This document shows positions 1 through 8,641 of a DNA stretch of 64,000 bases, piece by piece. This stretch comes from Pseudonocardia endophytica (GTDB lineage Bacteria > Actinomycetota > Actinomycetes > Mycobacteriales > Pseudonocardiaceae), in the NCBI RefSeq assembly GCF_004339565.1, contig NZ_SMFZ01000002.1:1984001-2048000 (forward strand), in the 5' to 3' direction. Under the pieces are notes generated by a model. It was not told the origin of the DNA, ran no database searches, and saw only the letters and a program-made list of their open reading frames with translations. Numbering within the stretch: position 1 is the first letter of the stretch; each line of letters starts with the position of its first letter. The position numbers and the translations under genes are program-made.

Positions 1-2
1 CC

Positions 3-2927
3 GACCAGGAGCTGGCGCTGCGGGCGGTCGAGCGGCTCGCCCGGACGAAGCCCTGGCCGGAGATCGAGAAGGCCCTGCACGACGACGCCGGCCTGCGCGG
101 CAGGCTGTTCGCCACGCTCGGCTCGTCGACGGCGCTCGGCGACCACCTGATCTCGCACCCGGACCGTTGGCTGCTGCTGGCCGACACCCCGGAGCGACGC
201 AACCCGGCGCCGGGCCTGGAACAGCGCACCGCGAACCTGCTGCGCGCGGTGGGCGCCGACCCGTCCGCGCCGCCGCCGGGATCCGCAGGGGGAGCCAGGG
301 CCACGGTCACGGGTTCCGACGGCGTCGCCGCCCTGCGCCTGGCCTACCGCGACGAGCTGCTCGGGCTCGCCTCGGCCGATCTCGCCGCCGTCGGGAACCC
401 GGCGTTGCCGGTGATGGAGGTCGACGACGTCGCCGCCCAGCTGGCCGACCTCGCCGAGGCGGCGATCACCGCGGCCCTCGCGATCGCGATGGCCGAGCAC
501 GACCCGCCGGACGAGATGCGCATCGCCGTGATCGGGATGGGCAAGTGCGGCGGGCGCGAGCTGAACTACGTCTCGGACGTCGACGTGATCTTCGTGGCGG
601 AGCCGGGCGGCGACCTCACGCAGCCCGCGACCAAGATCGCGTCGCGGGTGATGCGGGTGGCGGGCGAGGCGTGCTTCGAGGTGGACGCGAACCTGCGGCC
701 GGAGGGCAAGCAGGGCGCGCTCGTGCGGACGCTGGACGGGCACGTCTCGTACTACAAGCGCTGGGCCAAGACGTGGGAGTTCCAGGCGCTGCTCAAGGCA
801 CGCCCGATCGCGGGCGACCCCGCACTGGGCCGCTTCTACATCGACGCCGTCGGCCCGCTGGTCTGGCACGCCGCGGAGCGCGACGACTTCGTCACCGACG
901 TCCAGGCGATGCGCCGCCGCGTGCTCGACCACATCCCGTCGGACAAGCAGGAGCGGGAGCTCAAGCTCGGCCGCGGCGGGCTGCGCGACGTCGAGTTCGC
1001 CGTCCAGCTGCTGCAGCTCGTGCACGGGAGGGCCGACGAGTCGCTGCGTTCGCCGTCCACATTGGAAGCCCTTGCGGCGCTGAGCGCGGGCGGCTACGTC
1101 GGGCGCGACGACGGCGCGAACCTGGCCGCGTCGTACCGCTTCCTGCGCCTGCTCGAGCACCGCCTGCAGCTGCAGAAGCTGCGCCGTACCCACCTGCTGC
1201 CCGCGACCGACGACACGGACGGGTTGCGCTGGCTCGCCAGGGCCGCGCGGATCCGCAGCGACGGGCGACGCGACGTCGTCGGCGTGCTGCTCGCCGAGTG
1301 GAAGCGCAACGCCGGACGGGTCAGCCGCCTGCACGAGAAGCTGTTCTACCGCCCGCTGCTGACGTCGGTGTCCCGGCTGGCCGCGGAGGGCGCCGACGGC
1401 ACTGCCGGGCAGCTCTCTCCCGATGCCGCCAAGGCGCGGCTGGCGGCGCTCGGCTGGGTCTCCCCGGACGGTGCGCTGGGGCACCTGCGCTCGCTCACCG
1501 GCGGCGTGTCCCGGGCCGCCGCGATCCAGCGGACGCTGCTGCCGGTGCTGCTCGACGAGCTGGCCAACTCGCCGGATCCCGACCGCGGCCTGCTCGCCTA
1601 CCGCCGCGTGTCCGAGGCGCTCGCGGACACCCCCTGGTACCTGCGCCTGCTGCGCGACGAGGGCGCCGTCGCCCAGCGCCTGATGATCCTGCTGGGGACG
1701 TCCGCGCTGGTTCCGGACCTGCTCGGGCGTGCGCCCGAGGTCCTGCGGATGCTCGCGACGAACTCGGCGGGCGCGAGCCCCGAGCTGACCCGCGACCCGA
1801 CCGAGGTCGCCGTCGCGCTGCGCACGACCGTCGCCCGCCAGCCGACGCCGGAGATCGCCGTCGCGACCGCGCGGTCCTACCGGCGTCACGAGATGCTGCG
1901 CATCGCCTGCGCGGACCTGCTCGGGCTGATCGACGTCGAGGACGTCTGCGTGGCGCTGTCGTCGCTGACCGACGCCGTCGTCGCGTCCACGTTGGACGCG
2001 GTCGTGTCGGCACGCACGGACGACCCGCCCGCGACGATCGCCGTGATCGGGATGGGTCGGCTCGGCGGCTACGAGATGAGCTACGGCAGCGACGCCGACG
2101 TGCTGTTCGTCTGCGAGCCGCGGGGCGGGGCCACCGACCACGAGGCCGCGAAGTGGTCGACCGGCATCGTCGAGCGGGTGCGCAAGCTGCTCGGCTCGCC
2201 CAGCCCGGACCCGGCGCTGCCGATCGACGCGGACCTGCGGCCGGAAGGACGCAACGGCCCGCTGGTCCGCACGCTCGGCTCCTACCGCGAGTACTACGCG
2301 CGCTGGAGCGAGATGTGGGAGGCGCAGGCGCTGCTGCGCGCGCGCCCGATCGCCGGGAACGCCGAGCTGGGGGACGCGTTCACCGAGCTGATCGACCCGA
2401 TCAGGTACCCGTCCGACGGGATCCCGGAGAAGGCCGTCGCGGAGATCCGCCGGATCAAGGGCCGGGTGGACGCCGAGCGGCTGCCACGCGGGGCGGACCG
2501 CACCACGCACACGAAGCTCGGTCACGGCGGTCTCGCCGACGTCGAGTGGACCGTGCAGCTCCTGCAGCTCCAGCACGCGGGCGACATGCCGGAGCTGCGC
2601 ACCACGTCCACGTTGGAGGGTCTGCGCGAGGCGCGGGAGGCCGGCCTGATCAGCATGGAGGACTCCGACGAGCTGATCGCCGGCTGGCGCTCGGCCACGC
2701 GCGCCCGCAACGCGATCATGCTGGTCAAGGGCAAGCCGGGGGACCAGCTCCCGCGCTCGGGACGCGAGCAGTCCGCCGTGGCGGCGGCGCTCGGCTACCC
2801 GGCGGGCGGCGACCCCGGCGTCTTCACCGACGACTACCGGCGTACCGCACGGCGGGCACGCGCCGTCGTCGAGCGCGTGTTCTACGGCTGGGAGGACTCG
2901 GAGAAATCCGGTGGGCCGCGGCGTTAG
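3..2927 (+). CDS. glnE: Bifunctional glutamine synthetase adenylyltransferase/deadenylase, 5' truncated by window edge
   Basis: This enzyme adds and removes AMP on glutamine synthetase in response to nitrogen status, acting in the cytoplasm. The reading frame is open from base 3, so about 974 residues are visible and the N-terminus lies outside the window. Two nucleotidyltransferase domains are clear, as the family requires. The first carries GKCGGRELNYVSDVDVIF near visible residue 176 (the deadenylase half) and the second GRLGGYEMSYGSDADVLF near residue 681 (the adenylylase half). Each is followed by a DxDLRPEG motif. The stop at 2925-2927 lies 9 bases before the next gene. The identity is secure; only the true start is unknown. 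Confidence 0.96.
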   Translation, partial: DQELALRAVERLARTKPWPEIEKALHDDAGLRGRLFATLGSSTALGDHLISHPDRWLLLADTPERRNPAPGLEQRTANLLRAVGADPSAPPPGSAGGARATVTGSDGVAALRLAYRDELLGLASADLAAVGNPALPVMEVDDVAAQLADLAEAAITAALAIAMAEHDPPDEMRIAVIGMGKCGGRELNYVSDVDVIFVAEPGGDLTQPATKIASRVMRVAGEACFEVDANLRPEGKQGALVRTLDGHVSYYKRWAKTWEFQALLKARPIAGDPALGRFYIDAVGPLVWHAAERDDFVTDVQAMRRRVLDHIPSDKQERELKLGRGGLRDVEFAVQLLQLVHGRADESLRSPSTLEALAALSAGGYVGRDDGANLAASYRFLRLLEHRLQLQKLRRTHLLPATDDTDGLRWLARAARIRSDGRRDVVGVLLAEWKRNAGRVSRLHEKLFYRPLLTSVSRLAAEGADGTAGQLSPDAAKARLAALGWVSPDGALGHLRSLTGGVSRAAAIQRTLLPVLLDELANSPDPDRGLLAYRRVSEALADTPWYLRLLRDEGAVAQRLMILLGTSALVPDLLGRAPEVLRMLATNSAGASPELTRDPTEVAVALRTTVARQPTPEIAVATARSYRRHEMLRIACADLLGLIDVEDVCVALSSLTDAVVASTLDAVVSARTDDPPATIAVIGMGRLGGYEMSYGSDADVLFVCEPRGGATDHEAAKWSTGIVERVRKLLGSPSPDPALPIDADLRPEGRNGPLVRTLGSYREYYARWSEMWEAQALLRARPIAGNAELGDAFTELIDPIRYPSDGIPEKAVAEIRRIKGRVDAERLPRGADRTTHTKLGHGGLADVEWTVQLLQLQHAGDMPELRTTSTLEGLREAREAGLISMEDSDELIAGWRSATRARNAIMLVKGKPGDQLPRSGREQSAVAAALGYPAGGDPGVFTDDYRRTARRARAVVERVFYGWEDSEKSGGPRR

Positions 2928-2936
2928 TGTGATCCG

Positions 2937-3581
2937 GTGCCGTCGACGTCCACGCTGATCGCGTTCGCACTCGCCTCGATCGTGCTGGTCGTCGTGCCCG
3001 GCCCGAGCGTGCTGTTCATCGTCGGGCGCGCGCTCGCGCACGGGCGGCGGGCCGCGATCCAGTCGGTGTTCGGGAACCTGGGCGGGGTCCTCGTCCTGAT
3101 CGCGGTCGTGGCGGTCGGGCTCGGCCCGCTCGCCGAGCGCTCCGTCGTCGTCTACGAGGTGATCAAGCTCGCCGGTGCCGCCTACCTGGTGTGGCTCGGC
3201 GTGAGGACGTTCCGCGGCCGCCGTGAGCTGGCGGCCGCCCTGTCGACGGTGGCGGGGGAGGCGTCGACGACCGACCGCCGGTTCCTGCGGCAGGGTTTCC
3301 TCGTCGGCGTCACGAACCCGAAGGCCCTGGTGTTCTTCGCCGCCGTGCTGCCGCAGTTCGCGGACCCGGCGAAGGGCAGCGTGCCGGTGCAGATCGTGGT
3401 GCTGGGCGTGCTGTTCTGCGTGCTCGCCACGGCCCTCGACGGGTGCTGGGGGCTCGCCGCGAGCGCCGCCCGTTCGTGGTTCGCGACGTCGCCCGCCCGC
3501 CTGGCCGCGGTCGGCGGGACGGGCGGGCTGATGATCGCCGGCATGGGCCTCGGGCTGGCCGTCACCGGCCGCAGGGACTGA
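2937..3581 (+). CDS. LysE/RhtB-family amino-acid exporter
   Basis: A 214-residue inner-membrane protein of the LysE/RhtB translocator family, which exports amino acids or similar small metabolites. The N-terminal helix carries the family signature VVPGPSVLFIVGRALAHG, and TNPKALVFFAAVLPQF sits in the middle. About six hydrophobic segments are visible, which is normal for the family. The GTG start follows glnE by 9 bases with no ribosome-binding site. TAGTGT, which overlaps the glnE stop, lies 6 bases before the start, as expected of a leaderless transcript. The substrate cannot be told from sequence. Confidence 0.88.
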   Translation: MPSTSTLIAFALASIVLVVVPGPSVLFIVGRALAHGRRAAIQSVFGNLGGVLVLIAVVAVGLGPLAERSVVVYEVIKLAGAAYLVWLGVRTFRGRRELAAALSTVAGEASTTDRRFLRQGFLVGVTNPKALVFFAAVLPQFADPAKGSVPVQIVVLGVLFCVLATALDGCWGLAASAARSWFATSPARLAAVGGTGGLMIAGMGLGLAVTGRRD

Positions 3582-3613
3582 CGTCGCACCACACGCGGAC
3601 GCGGTTGCACGGG

Positions 3614-4210
3614 TCACGGCCGCACGAGCGGCACGAACACCTCGTCGACGATCGACTCGATCACGTCGTCGGGTACCGGTCTGAGGGTCATCAGCAGCTC
3701 CTGGCGGTACAGGTCGAACGGGACCGCCTCCACCCTCGGGCTGAGCTTCGCCGGATCGACCTCGCCCCGCGTGACGCCGCGGGACAGCAGCTCCGCGACC
3801 GCGCTGCCGCGGCCGGCCAGTAACGCGCCGCGCAGGTCGGCCGGCCCGGTGCCGGTCTCGGCGTAGTAGCCGGACAGCTGCAGCGCCATCACGATGCCGA
3901 GCCATGCGCGCGAACGGTTCGCGCGCCGGAGCAGCTCGACCATGTCGTCGCGCAGCGAGCCGGTGTCCGGGACCGTGACGGGTTCCCGGTCGCGCGCGTG
4001 CCCGACGGCCGCGCGCACCAGCTCGGGCTTCGAGGGCCAGCGGCGGTAGAGCACGGCGCGGCTGGTCCGCGCGCGTTCGGCCACCGACTCGATCGTGAAG
4101 TCGGTGTAGCCCTTCTCGACGAGCTCGTCCCATGCGGCGTCCAGCAGCGCGTTCTCGAGCGCGGCTCCCCGTCGCCGCTGCGGCGCTCGCTCCCCGTCCT
4201 TAGGAGACAT
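3614..4210 (-). CDS. TetR-family transcriptional repressor
   Basis: A 198-residue TetR-type regulator. The N-terminal helix-turn-helix is plain around residues 20-65 (DFTIESVAERARTSRAVLYR, then WPSKPELVRA), followed by a helical ligand-binding domain with a TetR C-terminal pattern. It is divergent from the drug-efflux-type MFS gene at 4275 with only 64 bases between them, and an inverted repeat overlaps the likely MFS promoter. The natural inference is repression of the transporter until the pump substrate binds. The ligand is unknown. Confidence 0.9.
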   Translation of the reverse strand: MSPKDGERAPQRRRGAALENALLDAAWDELVEKGYTDFTIESVAERARTSRAVLYRRWPSKPELVRAAVGHARDREPVTVPDTGSLRDDMVELLRRANRSRAWLGIVMALQLSGYYAETGTGPADLRGALLAGRGSAVAELLSRGVTRGEVDPAKLSPRVEAVPFDLYRQELLMTLRPVPDDVIESIVDEVFVPLVRP

Positions 4211-4234
4211 TGCGTATCTAATCCTCGCGGGTCT

Positions 4235-4250
4235 ACTCTCGTATAAGAGT
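4235..4250. promoter_or_regulatory. Candidate TetR operator over the MFS promoter
   Basis: The sequence ACTCTCGTATAAGAGT has perfect 5-base inverted arms (ACTCT/AGAGT) around six bases. It lies in the 64-base divergent gap and contains TATAAG, which could be the -10 element of the rightward MFS gene. The location fits a TetR-family operator. This is inferred from symmetry and position only. Confidence 0.5.
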
Positions 4251-4274
4251 CAGAGTGTATCCAAGGAGTCTGAG

Positions 4275-5723
4275 ATGTCCGAGCCCGACGCCACCCGGAT
4301 CGACCCCGTCGTGTGGCGCACCGTGTGGACGGTGCTGGTCGGCGGCTTGGCCGTGCTGTTCGACACGACGATCGTCGCCGTCGCGCTGCACACGCTCGCC
4401 GGCGAGCTGCACGCGTCGGTCGCCACGGTCCAGTGGGTCAGCACGGGCTACCTGCTCGCGCTCGGCGTGACGGTCCCGATCGCCGGGTGGGCGCAGCGGA
4501 TCATCGGTGCGAAGCGTCTGTGGCTGGTCGCGCTGACGCTGTTCCTGGCGGGCTCGGTGCTCTCGAGCCTCGCGTGGGGCGTGGGCAGCCTGATCGCGTT
4601 CCGCGTCGTGCAGGGCGTCGGGGGCGGGCTGCTCATGCCGCTGATGTCGACGATGGTCATGCAGGCCGCCGGCGGCCGCGGGCTCGGGCGGATCATGGCC
4701 GTGGTCAGCCTGCCCGCCGTGCTCGGGCCGATCCTGGGCCCGGTCGTCGGAGGCCTGATCCTGGCGCACCTGCACTGGTCGTGGATGTTCTGGGTGAACG
4801 TCCCGTTCTGCGTCGTCGGACTCGTGCTCGCCGTGCTGTTCCTGCCGTCGGACGGACCGGTACGCCGGGCGCCGCTCGACGTCGTCGGTTTCGCCCTGAT
4901 GGCCCCTGGCCTGGTCGGTGTGCTCTGGGGCCTGTCGAACACGGCCGGGCCCGGCGCGTTCGCCCGCGCCGACGTCCTCGCTCCCCTGGCCGTCGGGCTC
5001 GTGCTGCTCGCCGCGTTCGTCGCCTGGGCGCTGCGCCGACGCGGGCGGGCGCTCGTCGACCTGATGCTGCTGCGGCACCGCGCGCTGGCGTCGTCGTCGC
5101 TGCTGCTGTTCCTGTCCGGCATCACGCTCTACGGCGCGATGGTGCTGATGCCCCTGTACTTCCAGGAGCTGCGCGGGGCGAGCGTGCTCGAGGCCGGCCT
5201 GCTGCTCGTCCCGCAGGGTCTCGGCACGCTCGCCTCGCGCTCGCTCGCCGGGCGCCTGTCGGACACCGTGAGCGCGCGCCTGCTCGCCGTCGCCGGGTTC
5301 GGCGTCGTGCTTCTCGGCACGGTGCCGTTCGCCCTCGCCGACGCGCGGACGTCCCTGTGGCTGCTGATGGCCTGCCTGTTCGTGCGGGGTCTCGGTCTCG
5401 GCGTGGTGGTCGTGCCGTTGATGGCGTCCGGTTTCCGCGGCCTGGAGCGCGACGAGGTGCCGGACGCGAGCATCGTCACCCGGATCGCGCAGCAGGTCGG
5501 CGGCTCGTTCGGCACCGCAGTGCTCGCGGTGGTCCTCGCCGGGGCGTCGGCCTCGGCCACCTCGGCCCCTGCGCTGGCCGGCGCCTTCCAGCAGTCGTTC
5601 TGGTGGGCGGCCGGCTTCACCGCCCTCGGAGCGCTCGTCTCGCTCACGTTGCCCGGTCGCCCGGGTGCGACGACGGGTGCCGCGCCGACCTCAGCCGGCG
5701 CGGCACCCGTGCCCGCGCGCTAG
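4275..5723 (+). CDS. MFS drug:H+ antiporter, DHA2 (14-helix) type
   Basis: A 482-residue multidrug-type efflux protein of the major facilitator superfamily. Visible signatures are WVSTGYLLALGVTVPIAGW after helix 1, FRVVQGVGGGLLMPLMSTM, and the antiporter motif C (PAVLGPILGPVVGGLI). Length and helix number fit the DHA2 branch. AAGGAG lies 6 bases before the ATG, so the start is firm. It pairs with the divergent TetR gene. The stop abuts the stop of the convergent MerR gene with no spacer. The exported compound is unknown. Confidence 0.9.
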   Translation: MSEPDATRIDPVVWRTVWTVLVGGLAVLFDTTIVAVALHTLAGELHASVATVQWVSTGYLLALGVTVPIAGWAQRIIGAKRLWLVALTLFLAGSVLSSLAWGVGSLIAFRVVQGVGGGLLMPLMSTMVMQAAGGRGLGRIMAVVSLPAVLGPILGPVVGGLILAHLHWSWMFWVNVPFCVVGLVLAVLFLPSDGPVRRAPLDVVGFALMAPGLVGVLWGLSNTAGPGAFARADVLAPLAVGLVLLAAFVAWALRRRGRALVDLMLLRHRALASSSLLLFLSGITLYGAMVLMPLYFQELRGASVLEAGLLLVPQGLGTLASRSLAGRLSDTVSARLLAVAGFGVVLLGTVPFALADARTSLWLLMACLFVRGLGLGVVVVPLMASGFRGLERDEVPDASIVTRIAQQVGGSFGTAVLAVVLAGASASATSAPALAGAFQQSFWWAAGFTALGALVSLTLPGRPGATTGAAPTSAGAAPVPAR

Positions 5724-6644
5724 CTAGGCCCGCAGCGCGGCGGCCACCCATTCCATGGCCGGGACCGACGGCGGGGTCTCCCGCGCCGGCCAGCCGTTGA
5801 GCACGCCGAGCAGCTCCCAGTAGCGCTCCACGCGCCGGTCGGAGAACGTCTCGATCGTGCCGGCGAGCCCGGCCCGTCCTGACGCGTCCAGCTCGCCGAG
5901 GCCGATCCGGCCCAGCACCGCCTCGGCCTCGGCGGATCCCGGGGCCACGCCGGTGGCGCGGGCCGGTTCGGCGTGCTCGAGCATCGCGCACGCGTCGTAC
6001 GGCGGCGGCCGGTTCGCGTCGCCCTTCGAGCCCTCGACGGCCATCTCGCGGCAGCGGGCCTTGAACGCCGGGTCGCCGACCAGCTCGGCCAGCTCCACCC
6101 ACGCCTGGACCTGCGCCTGGGTCGGGTCGTCGGGCAGCTCCGCAGGGAGCATCTTCATGCCGTTCGCGATGCCCGCGCCCGGTGCGTCGTCGTCGACGCC
6201 CGCGAACACGTCGTCCACGAAGTCGTCGATCATCTGCTGCCGCTGTGCCGCGGACAGCCTGGCCAGGTCGTTCATCAGGATCATCCCCCTGTCGTCGGTG
6301 TCCCCCCTGGCGAGCAGCGTGCACACCGCGCGTTGGACGCGGAGCGCACGGATCTGCTCGTCGATGGCCCGGACGTGCGCGGACGCCACCTCGTCGACCC
6401 CCCGTCGTCGGGCCAGCACCTCGCGCACGTCCTCCAGCCCCATCCCGAGGTCCCGCAGCGTGCGGACGAGATCGAGCCGAGCCACCGCGACCGCGTCGTA
6501 GCACCGGTACCCCGAGGCCGTCCGGTCCGAGGGCACGAGGCCCTCGTCGGACCAGAACCGGATCGTCCGGACCGGGACCCCGGTCCGGCGGGCCAGCTGC
6601 CCGATGGTCAGCGACACCGGAGTGGTGGTGTGTGATGCGGTCAC
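5724..6644 (-). CDS. MerR-family transcriptional regulator with long C-terminal sensor region
   Basis: About 306 residues. The N-terminal MerR winged helix reads LTIGQLARRTGVPVRTIRFW then SDEGLVPSDRTASGYRCYD, followed by the dimerisation helix (LRDLGMGLEDVREVLARRRG). The remaining 200 or so residues are helical and resemble small-molecule-sensing MerR regulators rather than metal sensors: no cysteine pair is present. The GTG at 6644 was chosen because a MerR-type promoter ends 7 bases upstream, implying a leaderless mRNA. An ATG at 6656 lies inside the proposed -10 box. It is divergent from the LLM oxidoreductase, 38 bases apart, and probably controls it and itself. Confidence 0.85.
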   Translation of the reverse strand: MTASHTTTPVSLTIGQLARRTGVPVRTIRFWSDEGLVPSDRTASGYRCYDAVAVARLDLVRTLRDLGMGLEDVREVLARRRGVDEVASAHVRAIDEQIRALRVQRAVCTLLARGDTDDRGMILMNDLARLSAAQRQQMIDDFVDDVFAGVDDDAPGAGIANGMKMLPAELPDDPTQAQVQAWVELAELVGDPAFKARCREMAVEGSKGDANRPPPYDACAMLEHAEPARATGVAPGSAEAEAVLGRIGLGELDASGRAGLAGTIETFSDRRVERYWELLGVLNGWPARETPPSVPAMEWVAAALRA

Positions 6645-6651
6645 AGGACAG

Positions 6652-6682
6652 AGCATCGGGGTTCCAGCCACTGGAGGGTCAA
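6652..6682 (-). promoter_or_regulatory. MerR-type promoter/operator with 19-bp spacer
   Basis: Read leftward, TTGACC (6682-6677) and GATGCT (6657-6652) are separated by exactly 19 bases. The spacer holds the imperfect dyad CTCCAGTGGCTGGAA. An over-long 19-bp spacer with a central dyad is the hallmark of promoters twisted into activity by MerR proteins. The dyad also contains the GGAGG ribosome-binding site of the rightward gene at 6683, so one bound dimer could affect both genes. Confidence 0.65.
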
Positions 6683-7567
6683 GTGCGAATCGGATTCGGT
6701 CTGCCGCAGTTCGGGCGGGCGGCCGAGGAGGTGGACGGGACGATGCGGTTCGCCGCGGCGATCGAGGAACGCGGGGCGGCGAGCGTGTGGGCAGGGGACC
6801 GGTTGCTCGCCGCCGTCGACCCACGCGTCGGCTACGCCGGCGGGCCGGGCATCCCGAGGCAGATGCGGGCGGCGCACGACCCGATGGCGCTGATCACCGC
6901 GGCGGCCGCGGCGACGAGCCGGGTGCACGTCGGGACGAGCACGCTGAACGCGCCGTGGTACCCGGCGGCGCTGCTGGCCCGCCAGGCGACGACGCTGGAC
7001 CGGATCAGCGGCGGACGGCTGCTGCTCGGGCTGGGCACCGGCTGGTCGCCCGAGGAGTACGACGCGGTCGGCGTCCCGATGGGCGAGCGCGGCGACCGCC
7101 TCGACGAGTGCCTGGACGTGTTCGCCACCTGGTGGCACGACGACCCGGTCCGGCACGTCGGGAAGGTCGCGACGATCGCGCCGTCACATGTGCAGGTCAA
7201 GCCGCACGGCGTGCCGATCTACCTGGCCGGTTTCGCCGAGCGGGCCCGCCGCCGGGTCGCCGAGCGCGCGGACGGGTTCCTGCCGGTGATCGTGCCGGGG
7301 GTCGGCGACCTGGCGAAGGCGGTCACGACGCCGTGGGAGCGGGTGCGGGGGATGGCGGCGGACGCCGGACGGGACCCGGGTGCGCTCGACGCGATCCTGC
7401 GGATCAACGTCCGCACCGGTCAGGGCGTCGACGACGTCGTCGCGACGCTGCGCAGGGTGGCCGAGGAGACGGAGATCGGACACGCGTTCGTCGATCTCAT
7501 GTACGTGGCCGACGACGCCGCGACGATGCTCGATCTCGCGACCCGGATCCTCGACGCAGCCGGCTGA
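6683..7567 (+). CDS. LLM-class (luciferase-like) oxidoreductase, probably F420-dependent
   Basis: A 294-residue TIM-barrel flavin- or F420-dependent oxidoreductase of the luciferase-like monooxygenase superfamily. The N-terminus MRIGFGLPQFGRAAEE is typical, as are ATTLDRISGGRLLLGLGTGW and the C-terminal barrel strands. The size suits the single-component F420 group of actinobacteria. The GTG at 6683 follows GGAGGG by 5 bases. Its ribosome-binding site lies in the MerR operator. The substrate is unknown. Confidence 0.85.
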   Translation: MRIGFGLPQFGRAAEEVDGTMRFAAAIEERGAASVWAGDRLLAAVDPRVGYAGGPGIPRQMRAAHDPMALITAAAAATSRVHVGTSTLNAPWYPAALLARQATTLDRISGGRLLLGLGTGWSPEEYDAVGVPMGERGDRLDECLDVFATWWHDDPVRHVGKVATIAPSHVQVKPHGVPIYLAGFAERARRRVAERADGFLPVIVPGVGDLAKAVTTPWERVRGMAADAGRDPGALDAILRINVRTGQGVDDVVATLRRVAEETEIGHAFVDLMYVADDAATMLDLATRILDAAG

Positions 7568-7582
7568 CGGCACACTGACGAG

Positions 7583-8311
7583 GTGCCCGCCGCCCCGGAT
7601 TCCGCCGTCGACGTGCTCGGCCAGGTCTACGACCTGCTCGCCGCGAAGCCCGCGTCGCTGCTCTCGGCCGTGGTCGCGCTCGTCGTGGTGCTGTGGACGC
7701 CGACCTGGCGGATGACCCGCACGGCGGTGACGATCGCCCACGAGGGCGGGCACGCGCTCGTCGCGGTCCTGGTGGGGCGGGGCCTGACCGGGATCCGGCT
7801 GCACGCCGACACGTCCGGTGTCACGTACTCCACCGGGGCGGGCCGCGGTCCCGGCGTGGTCGCGATGTTCCTCGCCGGGTACCTGATGCCGCCGCTGCTC
7901 GGGCTCGGCGGCGCGGTGCTGGTCGCGGCCGACCTGGACCAGGTGGCGCTCTGGGTCGGGATCGTGCTGCTGGTCGCCACGCTGTTCCAGATCCGCAACG
8001 CGTTCGGCGCGCTCGCCGTGCTGCTGTCCGGCGGCCTGCTGGCGGTGGTCGCGGTCTGGGCCGAGCCGCAGTGGCGGGTCGGGTTCGCGGCGGCGCTGTG
8101 CTGGTTCCTGCTGTTCGGGGGCGTGCGGGCGTGCGCGGAGCTGCGACGTGGCCGTCGTCGGGGGCGTTTGCGGCACTCCGACGCGGACCGGCTCGCCGAG
8201 CTGACGCCGCTGTCCGGCGCCGTGTGGGCAGGCATGTTCCTGCTCGCGTCCTGGGCCGTCACGGCCGGAGCGCTGTGGGTCGTGTTCGGGCCGGCGGGCG
8301 CTCCCGCCTGA
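7583..8311 (+). CDS. M50B-type membrane zinc metallopeptidase
   Basis: A 242-residue membrane protein with a zinc-protease HExxH motif, HEGGH at residues 53-57, embedded in a hydrophobic segment as in site-2-protease relatives. About five or six membrane segments follow. Proteins of this type occur widely in actinobacteria as M50 family metallopeptidases without a known substrate. The GTG start is probably leaderless: CACACT lies 6 bases upstream and no Shine-Dalgarno is seen. A 19-bp repeat array begins 39 bases after the stop. Confidence 0.82.
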   Translation: MPAAPDSAVDVLGQVYDLLAAKPASLLSAVVALVVVLWTPTWRMTRTAVTIAHEGGHALVAVLVGRGLTGIRLHADTSGVTYSTGAGRGPGVVAMFLAGYLMPPLLGLGGAVLVAADLDQVALWVGIVLLVATLFQIRNAFGALAVLLSGGLLAVVAVWAEPQWRVGFAAALCWFLLFGGVRACAELRRGRRRGRLRHSDADRLAELTPLSGAVWAGMFLLASWAVTAGALWVVFGPAGAPA

Positions 8312-8350
8312 GCCGGAACGACGGCCACGCTCCCGACGCCCGCGGAGAAG

Positions 8351-8559
8351 GCGCTCTGACCCGGGGAACGCGCTCTGACCCGGGGAACGCGCCCTGATCC
8401 GGAGAACGCGCTCTGATCCGGGGAACGCGCTCTGATCCGGGGAACGCGCTCTGATCCGGGGAACGCGCTCTGACGCGGGGAACGCGCTCTGATCCGGGGA
8501 ACGCGCTCTGACGCGGGGAACGCGCTCCGATCCGGAGAACGCGCTCCGACCCGGAGAAC
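8351..8559 (+). repeat. Tandem array, 11 copies of a 19-bp unit (locus 1)
   Basis: Eleven uninterrupted units of the form GCGCTCTGATCCGGGGAAC, differing at a few positions (CTGACCC, CTGACGC, CCGATCC; GGGG or GGAG). It fills the 330-base gap between two convergent genes, together with short degenerate flanks, and no gene is seen in that gap. The same 19-bp period and GATCCG core recur near 39-40 kb and 57.3 kb. There are no spacers, so it is not CRISPR. Function unknown. Confidence 0.95.
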
Positions 8560-8641
8560 GCGTGCGACCGGACGCGTGCGTTCTCCGCGGACGCGCGCGA
8601 ACTGCGGATCAGCGCCTCCCCGCGGCGGTCCGAGTCACGGG

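Noticed and set aside
1495..2013. Various Arg-rich frames antisense to glnE
   Set aside because: They are low-complexity antisense shadows without conserved motifs, and glnE is unmistakable.
8351..8559. CRISPR array
   Set aside because: The 19-base units are contiguous with no unique spacers and there are no cas genes nearby. The same holds for the arrays at 39-40 kb and 57.3 kb.
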